A DNA stretch of 64,000 nt from Trichaptum fuscoviolaceum (taxonomy: Eukaryota > Basidiomycota > Agaricomycetes > Hymenochaetales > Trichaptaceae). The stretch is from NCBI GenBank assembly GCA_910574455.1, contig CAJSYZ010000010.1, forward strand, positions 648,770 to 712,769. Direction: 5' to 3'. Both the position numbers and the translations under genes were made by a program. Under the pieces are notes generated by a model. That model was not told the DNA's origin. It saw nothing but the letters and a program-made list of their open reading frames with translations, and did not search any database. Below, piece after piece: positions 33,628 through 47,272 of the stretch (position 1 is the stretch's first letter; every line of letters starts with the position of its first letter).

Positions 33628-36600
33628 ATGGTGTCCTCTGTCTTTCGACTAATCACGACTGTCGCACTTGCGACAGGGCTCCGCTTTGACTTAGTATCTG
33701 CGGCTGTGGTAGATGTGTCGGCCAGGGCTGCAGATCCGTGTGCTGTGATCGGAGGCCAAAAGTGGGTTGCGCCTGGTGCAGTACGCGCGTGCTTTGAGTC
33801 ATTTGCTGTAAACCAAACGATCAAAAACAATGTTCGTGCTTATTCACGTACCATCTCAACGGTTATACTAATTGAAAGTCTTACAGATCTTAGAGGTAGT
33901 CACCAAGTCTTTGGGCTTCCATACTTCAGTGAACTATCAGCGTCTCGCACCGGAACCATTCACTGCAGATGTTCATGAGGACATTCTCGGGGATCTTGCA
34001 CGTATCGGTCGGACGTCGTATAAGTCAGAGCTTGACTTACACATCGATCTCTCTCGCTCTGTCAAGCGTCTCATGGACGGCCACTGCGTTTACATCAACA
34101 TGTGCTTCGACTCCCTGTTCCTTTCTTTTGTGCCTTTACCGGTTGTTCTCCTCACGGACAGCAAAGGCAACCAGGCCGTGCATATCGCACCCGAGGCATT
34201 CACTGTTGCCACTGCGGAATTCCCCGACCAAATCGATGTCTGGCAGAACTCCCTGCCTGGAAAACTAAAAGGACAACTTGCTTCGGTATGGATCTTCACT
34301 ATCGCGTTTTTGAACTTTAAACTAATAAGCATTGGTGGATCGTTCAGCTGTCAGGTGCCAAGGTTCTTGCCATCAATGGCCAGGATCCGTTCGTGGCAGT
34401 TGACGCCAATGCAGCGATCACAGGAAGCTTCCAAGGCTTTGGCACTCGCCAAAACAGGTGAGATCGACATTCGCCCCCCGAGAGATTTTCGATCGCTGAC
34501 GTCGAGATCGTCGTTCGTCATGGAAATAGCTTCTTCTCCAGCTACCAGCGTGTTGATGCTGGCTGGAATTACGTAATGGGCAACTTCGCCCAAATGTCTC
34601 TCCCTTTGGCAGACTCCGTTAGCCTCACTGTCCAGCGCGTGAATAGCAGTACTATCGACACATTTACCGTACGAGGAATCATTTTCTTTGCTGAATTTGA
34701 TTTAATTTCTCTCGCAAAAGATTCCTTACCGTTCTCGGATAGGTTCAGCTACGGTTAACTTCACCGACACAGCGTCTTTGAAAGCCGGGAACTGCATAGC
34801 TACGCCAAACACAAACGGCGTAGATCTTAACGATGCGCCTGCGGGTGCCGATGTTGGCCCTAAAGTGCCTGGCGGAAGGTTTGCTCCGCAGCCCAGCTTG
34901 AGTCCCTCGGTTGTTAAGAAGCACGCGATATCGTTTTTGCTCGATGACAAACCGCAATCGGATGTTGTTTTGCCCACTCCGCTTCAGCCAGCTGGGCCAG
35001 TGTCCGGAACAGGTGTTGCTCAATTCTTCCTATTACCAGACGGCAAGACCGGAGTTCTTGCTCTTGGCAGCTTTTCTGAGTCTAGCTTTGATGCTTTCGA
35101 GACCACCTTGATAACTGGTCTTCAGACACTCGTCAGCAAAGGTGCGACTCAGCTTGTCGTTGATGTGGTAAGCATACATGCTCGGTATACTATAACGGCG
35201 TGCTAACGATAGAATGACATTCTACACACCCTCTATTAAGACCAACAATGGAGGAGGTTAGTGATTTCAAAGTCTGTTTCTCATACTTTTTCTGACTTTT
35301 TATTCCAGGCTTCATCTGTGTCGCACACGTAAGTTGCGTAGTTATCATCGTAATACTTCAGCTTACATACTATAATCCCGTGACAGTGGCTCCACCGCAT
35401 TGTACGTGCATAAACTAGCACTTGTCTTTCCTCAAACAAAATAGCTGAATGTTTATCCGACAGATTGTTGGACCGAAAAGCACATCCGTCCCGCAAGCCG
35501 GTTTGGACACGAAGGCCAGGGCCGGACCGCTTGCGAAGCTCATCGTAGAGCAGATTGTCAAGGGAGCAGATCCGAACAATCAGCTCATGTACAACTCACT
35601 GAACTGGCAATTCGCAAACAACACACCTATGCCTGCGAGGTTCAACTGGCTCGAGCCGTCGGTGGATTTGGTTATCAACGGACATGCCGATTCTTTCAGC
35701 CAACGGTAAGGCACCGGTGCTATCTGAGTTTATCAGAGTTGAGCTGATTGCCATAACAATTGACTTTTGGTGATAACCGACAGCCTTGGCCAAGAATGCC
35801 AGCCCTTCGATATGACACCTCCTGACACGCAGCTCTTTGACCCCAAAAAGGTGGCAATCGTGAGCAACGGCAGGTACGTTACGCTCTTTGCATCCTCGCT
35901 CAGCATTCTGATGTCATAACCGGTGTATCTTCTACAATCAGATGCGCAAGTTCCTGTTCGCTTTTCTCCGTAAGTCAAATCTCGCCGACACGTCGATTCC
36001 AATAGGAGACGTCAAGGGCTGACTTCTTCGCTTCTGAACTCTATCGTGGTCTAGGTCACAATGAATAAAGAAGAAGGCGCGAAAATGGTCGTCGTCGGCG
36101 GAAAGAAGGACGTCACCCAGCAGTATTGCGGAACTGTAGGCGGCCAATCAACCGATTTCTCTACGATGGACACGGAGGTCAAGGTGAGCATCGATAACGA
36201 GTGGCCTTCGAAGGCGTTTCGTGTTTTGCACAAATATTGGACACTGAACAGTTTCTCCGGTTATCTTTCCTTTCAGACTACTGGACTGAAGAATAACTCG
36301 CTAGCTCCACCAGATTTGTACGTACCCCAGATATCTTTCGGTGCATGGATCCCCCGCAGAGTGGGGTAGAATCAGTGCTAGTCCGCGCACACCAAGGTCT
36401 TCGGACTCGGTCTCTTTATTGACCACCAGGAGGGCGAGACTCCACATCTGGCCGCCTGATATGTTTTTCATCGTTTACTGACGGTCATTTTTTGCAGCTT
36501 GACGAACAGTGTTCAAGGTATTACGTGGCGTCTCGGATTCGGAATCGAGGATACTCAACAGCCCGAGGGTGCGTATGCGTATTCCTATTTAGCACCTGCT

Positions 36601-36944
36601 TCTTTGCCTCCATCCTTTATTCTCAGCCTACTCTATACTTCCTTTTCTCCGCTATCCCACGCCCAGTGTTCTGTAACTTCTGCTACTATTGCTACTCGGG
36701 TGCTGACTGTTATGCAAAATTACAGAATGGCAGAACCGTCCGGCAGATGTTAATTTTCCTCTCACTCCTGAGACGTGAGTTAATCTCCTTCCTCTTCCCA
36801 ACGGCTCTCCTGGCCATCCCGGCCATGGTCATGTTCCCAGATTAATGCAGATTTCGCTGACGATTTTTTTCTTTGGATTCTATGTTTGGTAGCGTGAATA
36901 ATCCGATGGCGCTCTGGACGGCGATCGCTGCGAGTGTCTTGTGA
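33628..36944 (+). CDS. Secreted S41-family (tail-specific protease-like) peptidase
   Basis: About 14 exons join into a protein near 690 residues. The N-terminus has a signal peptide (VFRLITTVALATGLRFDLVSA). The middle contains a PDZ-like part (SGAKVLAINGQDPFVAVD) and a YVMGNFAQMSLPLADSVSL segment. The C-terminal half carries the S41 fold: GVAQFFLLPDGKTGVLALGS, GATQLVVDV, NNGGGFICVAHWLH joined over introns, then the active-site region VAIVSNGRCASSCSLFSVTM, in which the SSC serine is the likely nucleophile, and MVVVGGKKD after it, offering the lysine of a Ser-Lys pair. The C-terminus ends NNPMALWTAIAASVL. Similar secreted S41 peptidases are common in Agaricomycetes. The native substrate is unknown. 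No frame defect was found in the splice model, although it rests on many small exons. Confidence 0.8.
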
Positions 36945-38781
36945 CACTAGCAGGAAGCACTCTGTGATTTGTGGGGTAGTTCGTCTTAAATGCTAAAGAG
37001 AGACCTCGGGCCTCGTCGCCCGTCTTTGGATTAGCTCGAACACGTACATACATAGTCCTCCGACCACACGGTAACAGGGAGGGATGACGACAGATCTGGG
37101 GGAGCGTTCCGATCAAACTAACGCGTGTTTGTCGCTTGAGTTCTGACATATGCTCAAGTTATTGCCTCCGATCACGCATCGTGAATGTCTTGGGGACATC
37201 AATGAGAAAACACCGACTTGACATAGTTGGCCTGTTATCACAGGAAATCCCGAGCTTAACCGTCCGCGGGAAGAGAATACTTCGTTGATCAATCATCATC
37301 GGTTCTTGCTGCACGGTGCAGTGAAGGAGTCCCGCACCAAATCCGAGTCGAATACTTGCAGGGTGTGAAAAGTTGACCTCACGATGAAACTGTCTGCGGT
37401 GCCTAGCTTTTCATCTTCTCCATCTTCTGCCGCCTATCTACACGGAACTTCTGCTCATCGACTACCTTGCCATCTGCTGACACTCGTGGAACTTCTGAGC
37501 ATGACTCATGCGCAAGTCAAACCTGGAGGCTACAGAAGAAAAGTGATTAAGCTCTCTTTCACCGTCGATCTCATCAGCTGCTTTTTTTGGCTTCCATTAA
37601 GGAGGCCCGGCACGGTACGAGGTTATGACGACTCTTAATGTACAGGTCCATATCGCGTCTATCGCAGCACTGTCGCTCACATTCCGTGATGGCCGCTTCT
37701 TCCGACAAGTGTGAGAAGGCTTATCTGTAATCAAACCGCGCGGCTTCATGTTAGTTTCTCTATTCACTCTTGAAAAGAACTGGGCTGCCTGCACCATCGA
37801 CTCGGACTCGGGCTTGGGCTTGCCAATGCATCGTTGACTGACACCTTGTGCGCTTTCTCTTCTCCCTCGCCCCCTCGCTCCCAAGGAGTGGTGTGAGAGG
37901 TCACCTGCTCACTCAACATTCCTTCACCACTTCTTACCTCCCAGATGCCGTCGGCGGTCCTAGCAGCATAGTTCGATTTGCGCGATGGGATGCATGGAAT
38001 GGTAACGTTATCACTTTTGCCATTATGCGCGTTTCTCCACAAACTCACTCCCGTTTTGTGCAGGGAGCGGCATGCTACCGTGGTTTGGGGTTGACAAAGA
38101 ATCCGGACGCAGTGCAGTGGATACGTGCTGATCAACTGCTGTGCACATAACTTCCTGGATCGTCGTTGCTCTCCAATCGGCGACGGCCTGGAGTAAGGAA
38201 GGCAGGTAAAGTTAGATCAATGCTAACGCCTGTATTAAGACAGACCGCCTCCGGACCGCATAGTTTGCCCCCACTCTCAACTATTTTGCGAAACTTAAGC
38301 TTGAGCTCCAGATATCACGCGCCAAAAGAGCCTATCGTCGCCTCGCAAGTAACGCGATGGGCTGACGTTGCACTCTAACGTCCCTGCAAACTACATAGGA
38401 GCTTGAGCTCGAGACAGTGCTTCGCGCATGCGCCCATTAAACTTTCCACTGTTACGGCTTCCTCCTGCTTTGTCTGGATAGTTTAGTCAATAGCTAGGAC
38501 GCCCACCTGACACCGATTCTTCATCATAGACAGGCACCGTATAGAAGCGCACAAGAGAACGGTCGAATAGAACCCCGCGCTGGAGAGTTAGGGTTCCCGC
38601 AGCGAAAGCGACGCAAGCTTAGTCCATGCTGCAGCGAACCAGAACTCGTATATTCGGACACTTCCTTCGCTCCGTTAGCGTGGGGATATCATGCAAAATG
38701 CTCGACAGATGATACGAAGGTCTGAGCCTACTTCTCCATCTGACGGATTTTGTGTCTGATCCCGCTTGCAGTCGCAAATAA
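36945..38781. other. Intergenic, no gene seen
   Basis: About 1.8 kb in which I find only short frames without protein character. Confidence 0.35.
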
Positions 38782-38985
38782 CTGGTTGACGTAAGTTTAA
38801 GCGCGTACCACCCCGGACCCGTTTTCGCCGAGGTGGCGAGGTTCGAGGACGCCATAAACAAGAGGGGTCACCAAGTTTATCTGTATGTACTCAAAGACAA
38901 TTCAGACGGTGGGTCTGGCACGCACGGTCCCTCGGTCTTCTGCGAACCCGTCCCGAATTCGGGCAGCCTTCTCTCGCTGGCTTAA
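38782..38985 (+). pseudogene. Orphan coding-like segment, possible gene remnant
   Basis: A 67-codon open stretch ending in TAA reads like protein (AYHPGPVFAEVARFEDAINK, then GHQVYLYVLKDNSDGG). It lacks an ATG, and I found no joinable exon on either side. It may be a leftover exon of a decayed gene. No family is recognised. Confidence 0.2.
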
Positions 38986-40165
38986 TTCAATTATGCCCAA
39001 CGGTTATTGACGGCCTCCTACGCGGCTAAGCGGAATCAAGAAGGGGCGCCCGGCATCGTTTGCGTACCTATATTCTCGGATGTACTCAGAATCTTAGATG
39101 GTTGGTCGTTCCAATTCATATGGATCCGTAAATACAAACTGCGATGGTGCGTGAACGTGAGCGTGAGTGTGTGCGCTACGCACGCATCGTATGTGAGATG
39201 CTTTTTTCCCTTCGGACTTTGGGACGATTGGCATGTAGAGCCGAAGAAGGGAGGACGCAGAGTCGCTCTAGCCTAGGGATAACGTATACTAGTGGCGACC
39301 TTGGGTATACACTTGGAAGTCTAGCCATCGGTGTGCGACGGCTCCTATACTACATACAGGTGCTGGTGTCGTAACATCTTTCCAAGGTGGCGTTTCTTCT
39401 CTTCTGTTAGATGCTGAGGGCTTCGGAAAAAGCAACTTGTGTAGATGGTCGGATCTATACAACTGCGCAGCCTGAGGTGATTAGCCTTTTCAGAAACCAA
39501 AGAACGGTTTCTGGTACGCAGTTATGAATCTGTGTCGTAATAGTTTTGTTCGATCCAAGACAATCGCCTTTATACAAACTGCCAAAGATGAATGCATATG
39601 TATATAATTGAGGAACGACCTAATGATAGAAATACATATGTCTGCGTGCAGGAGGCAAAAAAAGACTTGTTGAGCACAAAAGAACAGTATGGCGATATCA
39701 GACACCACAGAAGAAAAAAGGCTACCTGTATGTGAGGCGAAGAAAAAAAAAGTAAACGGTGTACAGTTACAAGGAGAACCAGGATCAAAAAGAAAAGTTT
39801 CATGAGGAAACGCGAGGTATCAGACAACTTTTGATATTGAGGGATTCCAAGTCTAAAAAGAGAGAATCGGTGAAACTGATGCACGGAATGGGAATGGGGG
39901 AGGATGCTAGCGATAATCATCGTGATCGAGGAGACGTGGCTCGGTCGTGAACGGCGAAAGTGTCAGCGGACGGAGAATGGTCAGCTTATGACGAAGGAGG
40001 TAGAAGGTGGGTGAGATGGATCGATGGGATGTGCGGGTAGATATGATAGAATCCATGGAAAGATGAAGAAAAGATCAGGAATCAAGGTCCGTAAGCCGCA
40101 CCTCAGGGCGGCCATCGTGTCGATCAGGATTGAGCAAAGGTCTTTGCGGGGGAACGAAGATTGCT
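38986..40165. other. Intergenic, no gene seen
   Basis: No supported gene. Purine-rich sequence at about 39650-39950 is probably the 3' flank of the dehydrogenase gene on the minus strand. Confidence 0.35.
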
Positions 40166-41526
40166 CTATGCCAGGATGAAGACTTTCAGCGCCATGCGGC
40201 CCTGCTCATCCTGACCCTTCGCAAGGAGCTCGAACGCGTCTACGCTGTCCTCGAGGGAGAAGCGGTGCGTGATAAGCTTTTCGATGGACGGAAGCTTGCC
40301 CGATGACAAGAGGTCGAGCGCCTCTGGGTACGTGTTCGCGTATCGGAAGGATCCGAGGATGTCGACTTCGCGCGTCGCGGCGGCGGAGATGGGGAGAGTA
40401 ACGTTGCACGAGCCCATGCCGATCAGAAGGACCTTGCCACCAGCAATGCATGCCTGTTGAAGAGAGAATAGATCAATACATGGGGGTTTAATGAAAGCAG
40501 GATATGAGGCTTACGTGGATCGACATTTGCACGCAAGGTTCTGCCCCGGTGCACTCGAACACGACGTCAAACCCGTCGGGCTCGTTGAACTCCTGCAGTG
40601 CAGCCATGATCGACTCTTTGCGGAACCGCATCGCCTCGTCGGTAGTGAGCGCCTTCGACTTGTCCCCTGCCGGGAGGCAGTACACCTGGTCTGCGAAGCC
40701 GTTCGCATGTGCGAATTCGAGGCGAGACCGGTTGATGTCGAGGGCGACGACGCGCTTGGCGCCTTTTGTGCGCGCAAGCATGCAAGCGAGCAGGCCGATG
40801 GCACCGACACCGAAGACGAGTACAGTGTGGCCCGTGGAGACACCAGCCCTTCGAGATGCGTGGATGAGAACGCCGAGAGGTTCCGCGAGTGCTGCTTGCT
40901 CGAAGGAAACGTTGTCGGGAATGCTAGAGAACAAGTTTAGACAGGGATTTTATTTAGATATGAAATGTAGCACGTACGGGTGGAGAAGGTACGAAGGGTG
41001 GTTCATGCGCTCTTGCAGAGTGCCGTCTAGGTGAGGGAAGGTCTTCGCAGATGAGCAGAAACGCATCCCCTTGCACAAGTTGTACCGCCCCTTTTTGCAG
41101 TAGTCGCAGTTGCGGCACATAACGCCACACTCGATTGCTACCCGCTGGCCGACACGAAGGCCAGACACTTCTGACCCGAGAGCAGTGATGACCCCTGCGG
41201 ACTCGTGGCCGAGCACTAGGGGGTTCCGGATGGCGAAGTCACCGTTCCGGCCGTGGAGATAGTAGTGTACTGGATGAGAGAAGCAAAGTTAGCACAGATA
41301 CAATGGGAATATGAAATTCATAGTATGCGAGAGCAAAGCAAAGGTGCAGAGACTGGATCACGTTGTGCAGATAGTACTCACAGTCTGAACCACAGAGACC
41401 CGTAGCTACGACACGAACTTGCGCCTCCTGCGGCTGAGGGGGCCAAACGAAACGGTCCTCGACACGCATGTCCCTTGCTCCGTAGCACACGACGGACTGT
41501 TGAGAGGGAGCTGCAACGGGTGACAT
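40166..41526 (-). CDS. Sorbitol/xylitol-type zinc alcohol dehydrogenase
   Basis: Four exons give a full-length medium-chain dehydrogenase. The catalytic-zinc site is visible as GLCGSDLHYYLHGR (completed across intron 1) and LVLGHESAGVI. The structural-zinc loop is CGVMCRNCDYCKKGRYNLC, with all four cysteines. The Rossmann motif is GVGAIGLLACMLA, and the acidic residue in VVALDINRSRLEFA points to NAD+ rather than NADP+. Later, GSFRYANTYPEALDLL and LITHRFSLEDSVDAFELL match the sorbitol/xylitol dehydrogenase branch. The likely reaction is NAD-dependent oxidation of a polyol (xylitol to D-xylulose or sorbitol to fructose) in the cytosol; which substrate is preferred is not readable. ATG at 41526 precedes the family core by the usual 10-15 residues. 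Confidence 0.9.
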
Positions 41527-42027
41527 GGCTTGTATCGGTTCAAGATAGTCTCGAGCGCTGGTGTGTTTTAGATGGAGGGGGGAGTTGTAGATGTTGAGCT
41601 CGTTGTCGGCAACGATGGCGAGGGGGTGTTGATGGACGTGAGGGGGGAGGGGATACTGGAAGATGGAGGGGGGGACGAGGCAGGAGGGAGTGCATTTAAA
41701 TGATTTTGGTCTTGTGGTTATTGCAGCAAAGTATTAGGTGGACGAGCGGTTGAATCGAAATCGAAGTGCGCGACAGGTCACACACCTCCTGCTACTGTTC
41801 CCGGTCCGGAATTCCGCACATGCCAGTGTCCGTATTCAGTTGTTTCCGGAAACCTGGTTCGCAACCCTGCATTGTCGGTTTCTAATTTTCTTTTCCAACA
41901 ATTTCCGGAATTCCCAGTTTTCAGATCGGGCTTCCCCAGTTTATTCCGACTCTGCCAGGGACACACTTCATTCACCCCAGACACAACCACTCTCCTCGTC
42001 GTTGTGGCCACATCTCTCTCCTCGTTG

Positions 42028-42052
42028 CCGACGACGACGACGACGACGACGA
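42028..42052. repeat. CGA/GAC trinucleotide microsatellite
   Basis: About eight tandem copies of the triplet CGA (GAC) in an otherwise pyrimidine-rich region. Readings as poly-Val or poly-Arg frames come from this repeat and are not genes. Confidence 0.8.
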
Positions 42053-45000
42053 TAAAACAATAAAATACAACAATGGGCTTGTAAAATTCACGCTTTGCCG
42101 ACGTCGTCCACGGGCCACAAGCCTCCGCGTCCCTCCATTCCAACCACTCGCAGGCCTCAGTTATCTCCGAGTGTATTCTCCTCGACATTCCACATTCTTT
42201 ATTGATTTCCATCCGACGTCGTTGCGCTAACTCCGTTTTCCATCTTGTCTTCCAGCGTTGGAACGTCTGTTGCCTGTTATTCGCGTGGTTAAACCCAGAG
42301 ATTTGTTCGCAATGCACGGTCAGGTGTCTTTTCTGCTCAATCATCTCAGCTTTTCGCTTGCTCTGATTGCCTTGCACGTAATAGCAACACCCACCTCCTC
42401 GACCCTGCTCATCTACGTCGTCGTCCCTTCCCCGGAATCGCCATCGTGTTCTTCACTTTATCTCTTCCGTCGTCGCCCAGCGCCCGGCCTCGGTCACTCG
42501 CATACTCAGTCTGGTTATCGCGGTGCCTCGCTTACACCTTCGGCGCCTTCCTCCCTCGACAATCGCCTCTTGTGTGTGAAGGCGAACGCCACAGCTGTCT
42601 TTGCTTGCTCAGCTACATCATACTAGGACTAGCTTACTCCCTTGTTATTTTCATTCGCTGTCCGGCGTTGCGCGATGTCTCCCGCACCGCTTACGAGAAC
42701 TCTAGCCTCTCGCTTAACCAGCTCATCCAGAACAACGTACTGTGATACGATCCACCTTGTACCTTCTGCTGCCGATACCCCGATCTATCTATCGTCGGCC
42801 CAATCAAGCCCTGTGATCACGGACCCGTTACTTACTTCCGTAATGCCTCAAAGTTTCTCTGGCCGCTCGCGCATCATAATCATATTACTTCTGACCATCT
42901 GAAGCTCCCGCGGCAGCCGTGTCAGCGTCCTGACCGTATTTTCTCATCGCACATGCTCAATTATGCCTTCACTTGCTTTCTTACACGCAGATGCATATTG
43001 ATATAGAAAAGCTTATAATTGCCTTGGACCAGACACCCTTCGATCACGCTTTCACCGGTTCTCGTCTATTGATTCCTTATTGATTCCGGTCCCTATCCCA
43101 GCCTCAAATATATCTCCTCAACTACAGCACTATTGAATTTAGCTCGAATTACGGCGACAATCATCAGATCGAAATCTGGGCATAATCTCAATCTATCCTT
43201 CTATTGCTTATCTCAAACTTTTCTTAGCCTTGCTTCTTAGCCTCCCGGAACTTCTTATTGCTCATCGTAGTTCTTTCGGATCTCGCAGCGCACTCTATCC
43301 GCATTTCACCGGACGTTTGAGTAGAAGGTGGACTCAACGACTATGCAACGGTGAAGCCTCCCGCAGCTTCTTCGCCGCATTTCAGCCCAGCCAGCTACCC
43401 GACCTTACCGCTGGTTCTTACATACTGCTAATCAATCGCCAAGGGGACTTGTTTCAGAGTTGACTGCTCGTGGCAACTACGGTGCTCTGAGGTTCTTTCC
43501 TTGTCCTTTGCATGTCACCCTTGCGTTTTGCAGAATGTTGTTGGCCACACCGGGCGTACCCATGCATGGAGCCACATCTCCAGCTTAGAGTTCAATGGAA
43601 TTTGGTTCTCGGCTCCTCACTGCCGTACTTGCTTATTTCACGCTTTCTTGTCCTTCCAACACGACTTACAGTTCGGTCTGGCTCACTTGGTTACCCTGCA
43701 CTGGCTTATCTTTCTTCCAGGCAAGTTTTCACACATGAGAAGACTCAGTATGCCTTACAACTATATCAGCAGCTCTTAATGTTAGACTCAATCTCCTTCC
43801 TTTCTTCTCATCAAGATGAGAAGCAGTTTCACACTCAATGTGTTGCTCGCAGCAGCACTGCCTCGATGAGCTGGCACTGGAATCTGCCTCAGAGATGAAT
43901 GAATCTGAATGTTTCTTTCTCGGCCCGTTCGGTTGACTCCTCTGCAACTTCTCCCGCACCGCACCGCTGGACGTTGATGGAGTGCTGCACACTCTGGCTC
44001 GGGAAGCAGGTTAAACATCGAATGGATCGACGAGGGTTTGTTTCGCGGTGCTTGTGCGCCTTCGCTTTGGGAACCCCATGCTCAAATTTTCCTGAATGAA
44101 AACTGAAAAACCTGAAGCCTTTTTCGTTTCAATATTGGTCTGCCAAGCCCTGCCCCGTGTATGACTGGACACGGAATCTCGAGTTGCCGACCTTCGTAGG
44201 AGAGCACCACAGGTTTCTTAATGTTCAGGATAGCAAATCCAGAGGACTTTTATGGTGGTTGCCCAGGCTTACGTCCGGAAGATCCGTGGTGCTTGTTTCT
44301 AGATAAGATGTGCCGTAGAGGCACAAAATATGCTATTCAGCTCCCAAAGTCATTCAATGCGGTAAAACTTGTCAAGCACCTTCCCATCATAATCCGGAAA
44401 CGCAAGAACGTAACTTGAAAGAGGTCATCGAGGTAAAGGCTGTGATAGATGATCAGCGGTGGTCTAGGCAGGTCGAGAATGGTCCTGAAGATCAGCCTGA
44501 GTAGCCATGTAGAGTGTCAACCTTGAAAACTGGGTAGGTAGTTTACTTTCTTATATCCAACTCGATGGAACACAGAGTTTGGGCGACGGACTTGTGTATA
44601 TAATTTGCTGCTTTTGCGAACTCAAGGAGAGATGCATTAGTAGGTATCAAAAGCAATTGCATTCTTTTAGAATTAGCTACTGAGTACCTCTGTTTATCCC
44701 CTAGCTTGAATATAAGGCATCATTATAAGATACAAACATCACGGTTAGATACTCTATTCCAGCCTATTATACCTGATATTACTTAGTAGTTCTGTAAGTA
44801 CCATGAAGTATCTACCGCCACCCATGGAAACGCAAGCCGGCTTCGCCTCGACCCTGCACGGATTTGAGTTTCCGGAGATCATATCTCGTCGGTCGGGATT
44901 GTTCTGATACGACCCCGGGTCAAGCACCCGTAACACGCGTTATCTCAACACTTTTTGTCCGAGACTCCGAGTCCGCATGTTTGCTGTGCCACTGTACCCC

Positions 45001-46878
45001 TGCCTTCCGGCTGCACGCTCCGGCGCCGGACTCAGAGTCTCAGAGCCACTCAGTTTGTTTTGCCGAACCTCCTCATTCGCGAAGGATTGGATGGCTCACC
45101 CCGGTGTTTCTCTTCTATCCAGGCGTTCTGGAACGCTTCCTCCGTCGAGCCCTGATTATGTACCTTTAAGTCACTGGTCAAGGCATGTGCTTATTCGTTC
45201 TGCCTTGCTTATCTTTATCTTAGGCGTTAGACTTTCAAGATATGTAGTATGGAGGCACAACCAATGCTGTTCCCCATCTAATGTTGAGATCGAGTGTAGT
45301 TAGCGATTTAGCTTGTAGTACGAAATTTCACCCAACGCCATTCGGATTCAGTACTGACATAGTCGGAGAAGCGGCTTGCGAAGGAGCTTCACGGGGAAAA
45401 GGATTGCTCGGACTGCGAGGCCCGAAAGAACGCTGTATAGGAAACTCTTTCTGATACCGCTTCTCGGGGTGTATTGGTATTGACTCTCTCGAAGGCTGAA
45501 AGGTGGGAAGACCTGGGGGGTAAACTAGAAGCTGCAACCATACACTCCATACCTCTCCAGGTACCGAAGTATTCGCTCTTACGAAGCTTTAGAGCCATCG
45601 AATCTCGTGCCCCGTCGCTATCTCGCCACTCAGTGCGGAGATGCTGCAGTGGTGCCCACAGGTCCCACAGCCTGCCAGGCTGAGTTCTCCGCTCTCCCAT
45701 ACATTGAGTCGAGCGGCGGATATGCGTGCTGGGTCCTGAAGCATTCTCACAGATCATACAGTTTGCTTTTCTTTCTTCTTCGCAACGAAGGTCGTACTTG
45801 TGCTTCGAACTATCTGGGACCTCGGAACGGGTTGACGGAGTCGAGCATAGTACCTACATCAGCTTGAAATGACCACAGGTTACTGCACAGTGCCTCTATC
45901 GCTTGTTGCCGATATGTATTCATAGAAAAGTTAGCGGACTTCGGGAAGTGTGCCGAGCTACACTTTCGCTGACTCGAAACGTGTGAGTTGAATGAGCCCG
46001 GTGTATTGAGGACGAATAAGTATCGTGATGTATGCATAGACATACTGCGTGGGCATTGACAGCTGTTCCTTCGTGAACCGGATCAGATGCTGTTTTGGAT
46101 TCAGTATATTTAATGCAGGGATCGGCGACAGATCAGATGTGCGATCGGCGGAGTGAAGCCAAGTTATTTTTCTTCTGCAAATCGGAAACCTTCGTGTACT
46201 AGTAGAGTAGTATGTCTGTACTTGGTCGCGGCGTGAGCTCAGCCTTCGAATTCGAGGGGATGTGCATCGTGAGACGTAAAGGAAGCTCTAGGGAGGAGGC
46301 GAGTGTCTCTTTTAGAGAACTCGGAGCCTTTGGAATCTGGATAACGGATCTTCATCGAAAAACCAATTATCGAGAAGAGAGGGAGAGTCGTGAATGGATA
46401 TCAATAGACAAGCTTATGGTTTGGTAGCTGGTAGACATCGAAGATCGATGAAGCACGAAAGCTAGGAAAAGCTGGCGCGATCCAAGGAGTCCTGTTCTTT
46501 GCTCAAGTTCATGTGATAGAAGACGTGTCTTCCGTCTTCTTCAACTGTTCGCGGGAAGTGGCTTGAGTCACCCCACCTTAGAAACCATGTGGACGATAGG
46601 ACGACGTTCCAGCTTGACCCAAAGCTCAGCAATGTTCGAAGAGTACTGTATAGTACGTGAGCGGTCCAAAGTCCAATACAGTAGCAGAGATCACGAGTCG
46701 TGCTTGTCTTCAACGTGTTAATTGAGATGCTGTCTATCAGCGCACAGATCGTCCTCGATCATCTCCAGCCGAACAACGGTTAGCGGTTCGCGTAGAGATG
46801 AGACTGAGTATGTAAAGCCGGCGGGCTCTCGCCCTCTTCTTCTGAGCTCCGCTCATGTCCGAACTTCCGAACCTCCTA

Positions 46879-47272
46879 CTAAAATTGTAGAAGATGAGAT
46901 ATACAAAATCGAGGGTGATGAGTATTCAGCCGTGTGCGAAGCGATACATATGCAACTCTTGGCCATTCGAATATGAGTCTTGCTAGTGCGGATGTCAAAA
47001 TGTTGAAGTCCGAGTCTCCCCACCGTAAACCACGGGCTTGGCTTTTCGAAGGGGCAAAAGCGACGCGTACATCGTCAGGAACAATGTTGCCAATGTAGAG
47101 CGAGTCTAAGCGGGGCAGGATGGATATTAGTTCGAGAGACAGAATGAACCCCCTCGTGTTGTGTGCACGGAGGGTTGGCGACAATAGAACGTGAGAGAAC
47201 TGCTGACCAGTAAGCGCCATCAAAGATCAGATCCCGTTGTAGTGCCATGCTGGGAGCAGCATTATAATACAT
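46879..47272 (-). pseudogene. Possible degraded F-box/LRR-type gene fragment
   Basis: Two overlapping minus-strand frames carry short segments like those of Agaricomycete F-box proteins (SLELISILPRLDSLYIGN, ARLIFEWPRVAYVSL). No F-box, start or joinable exon was found. The similarity is weak and by eye. Confidence 0.2.

Noticed and set aside
41778..42377. 199-codon minus-strand open frame
   Set aside because: The valine run comes from the CGA/GAC microsatellite, composition is not protein-like, and there is no recognisable domain.
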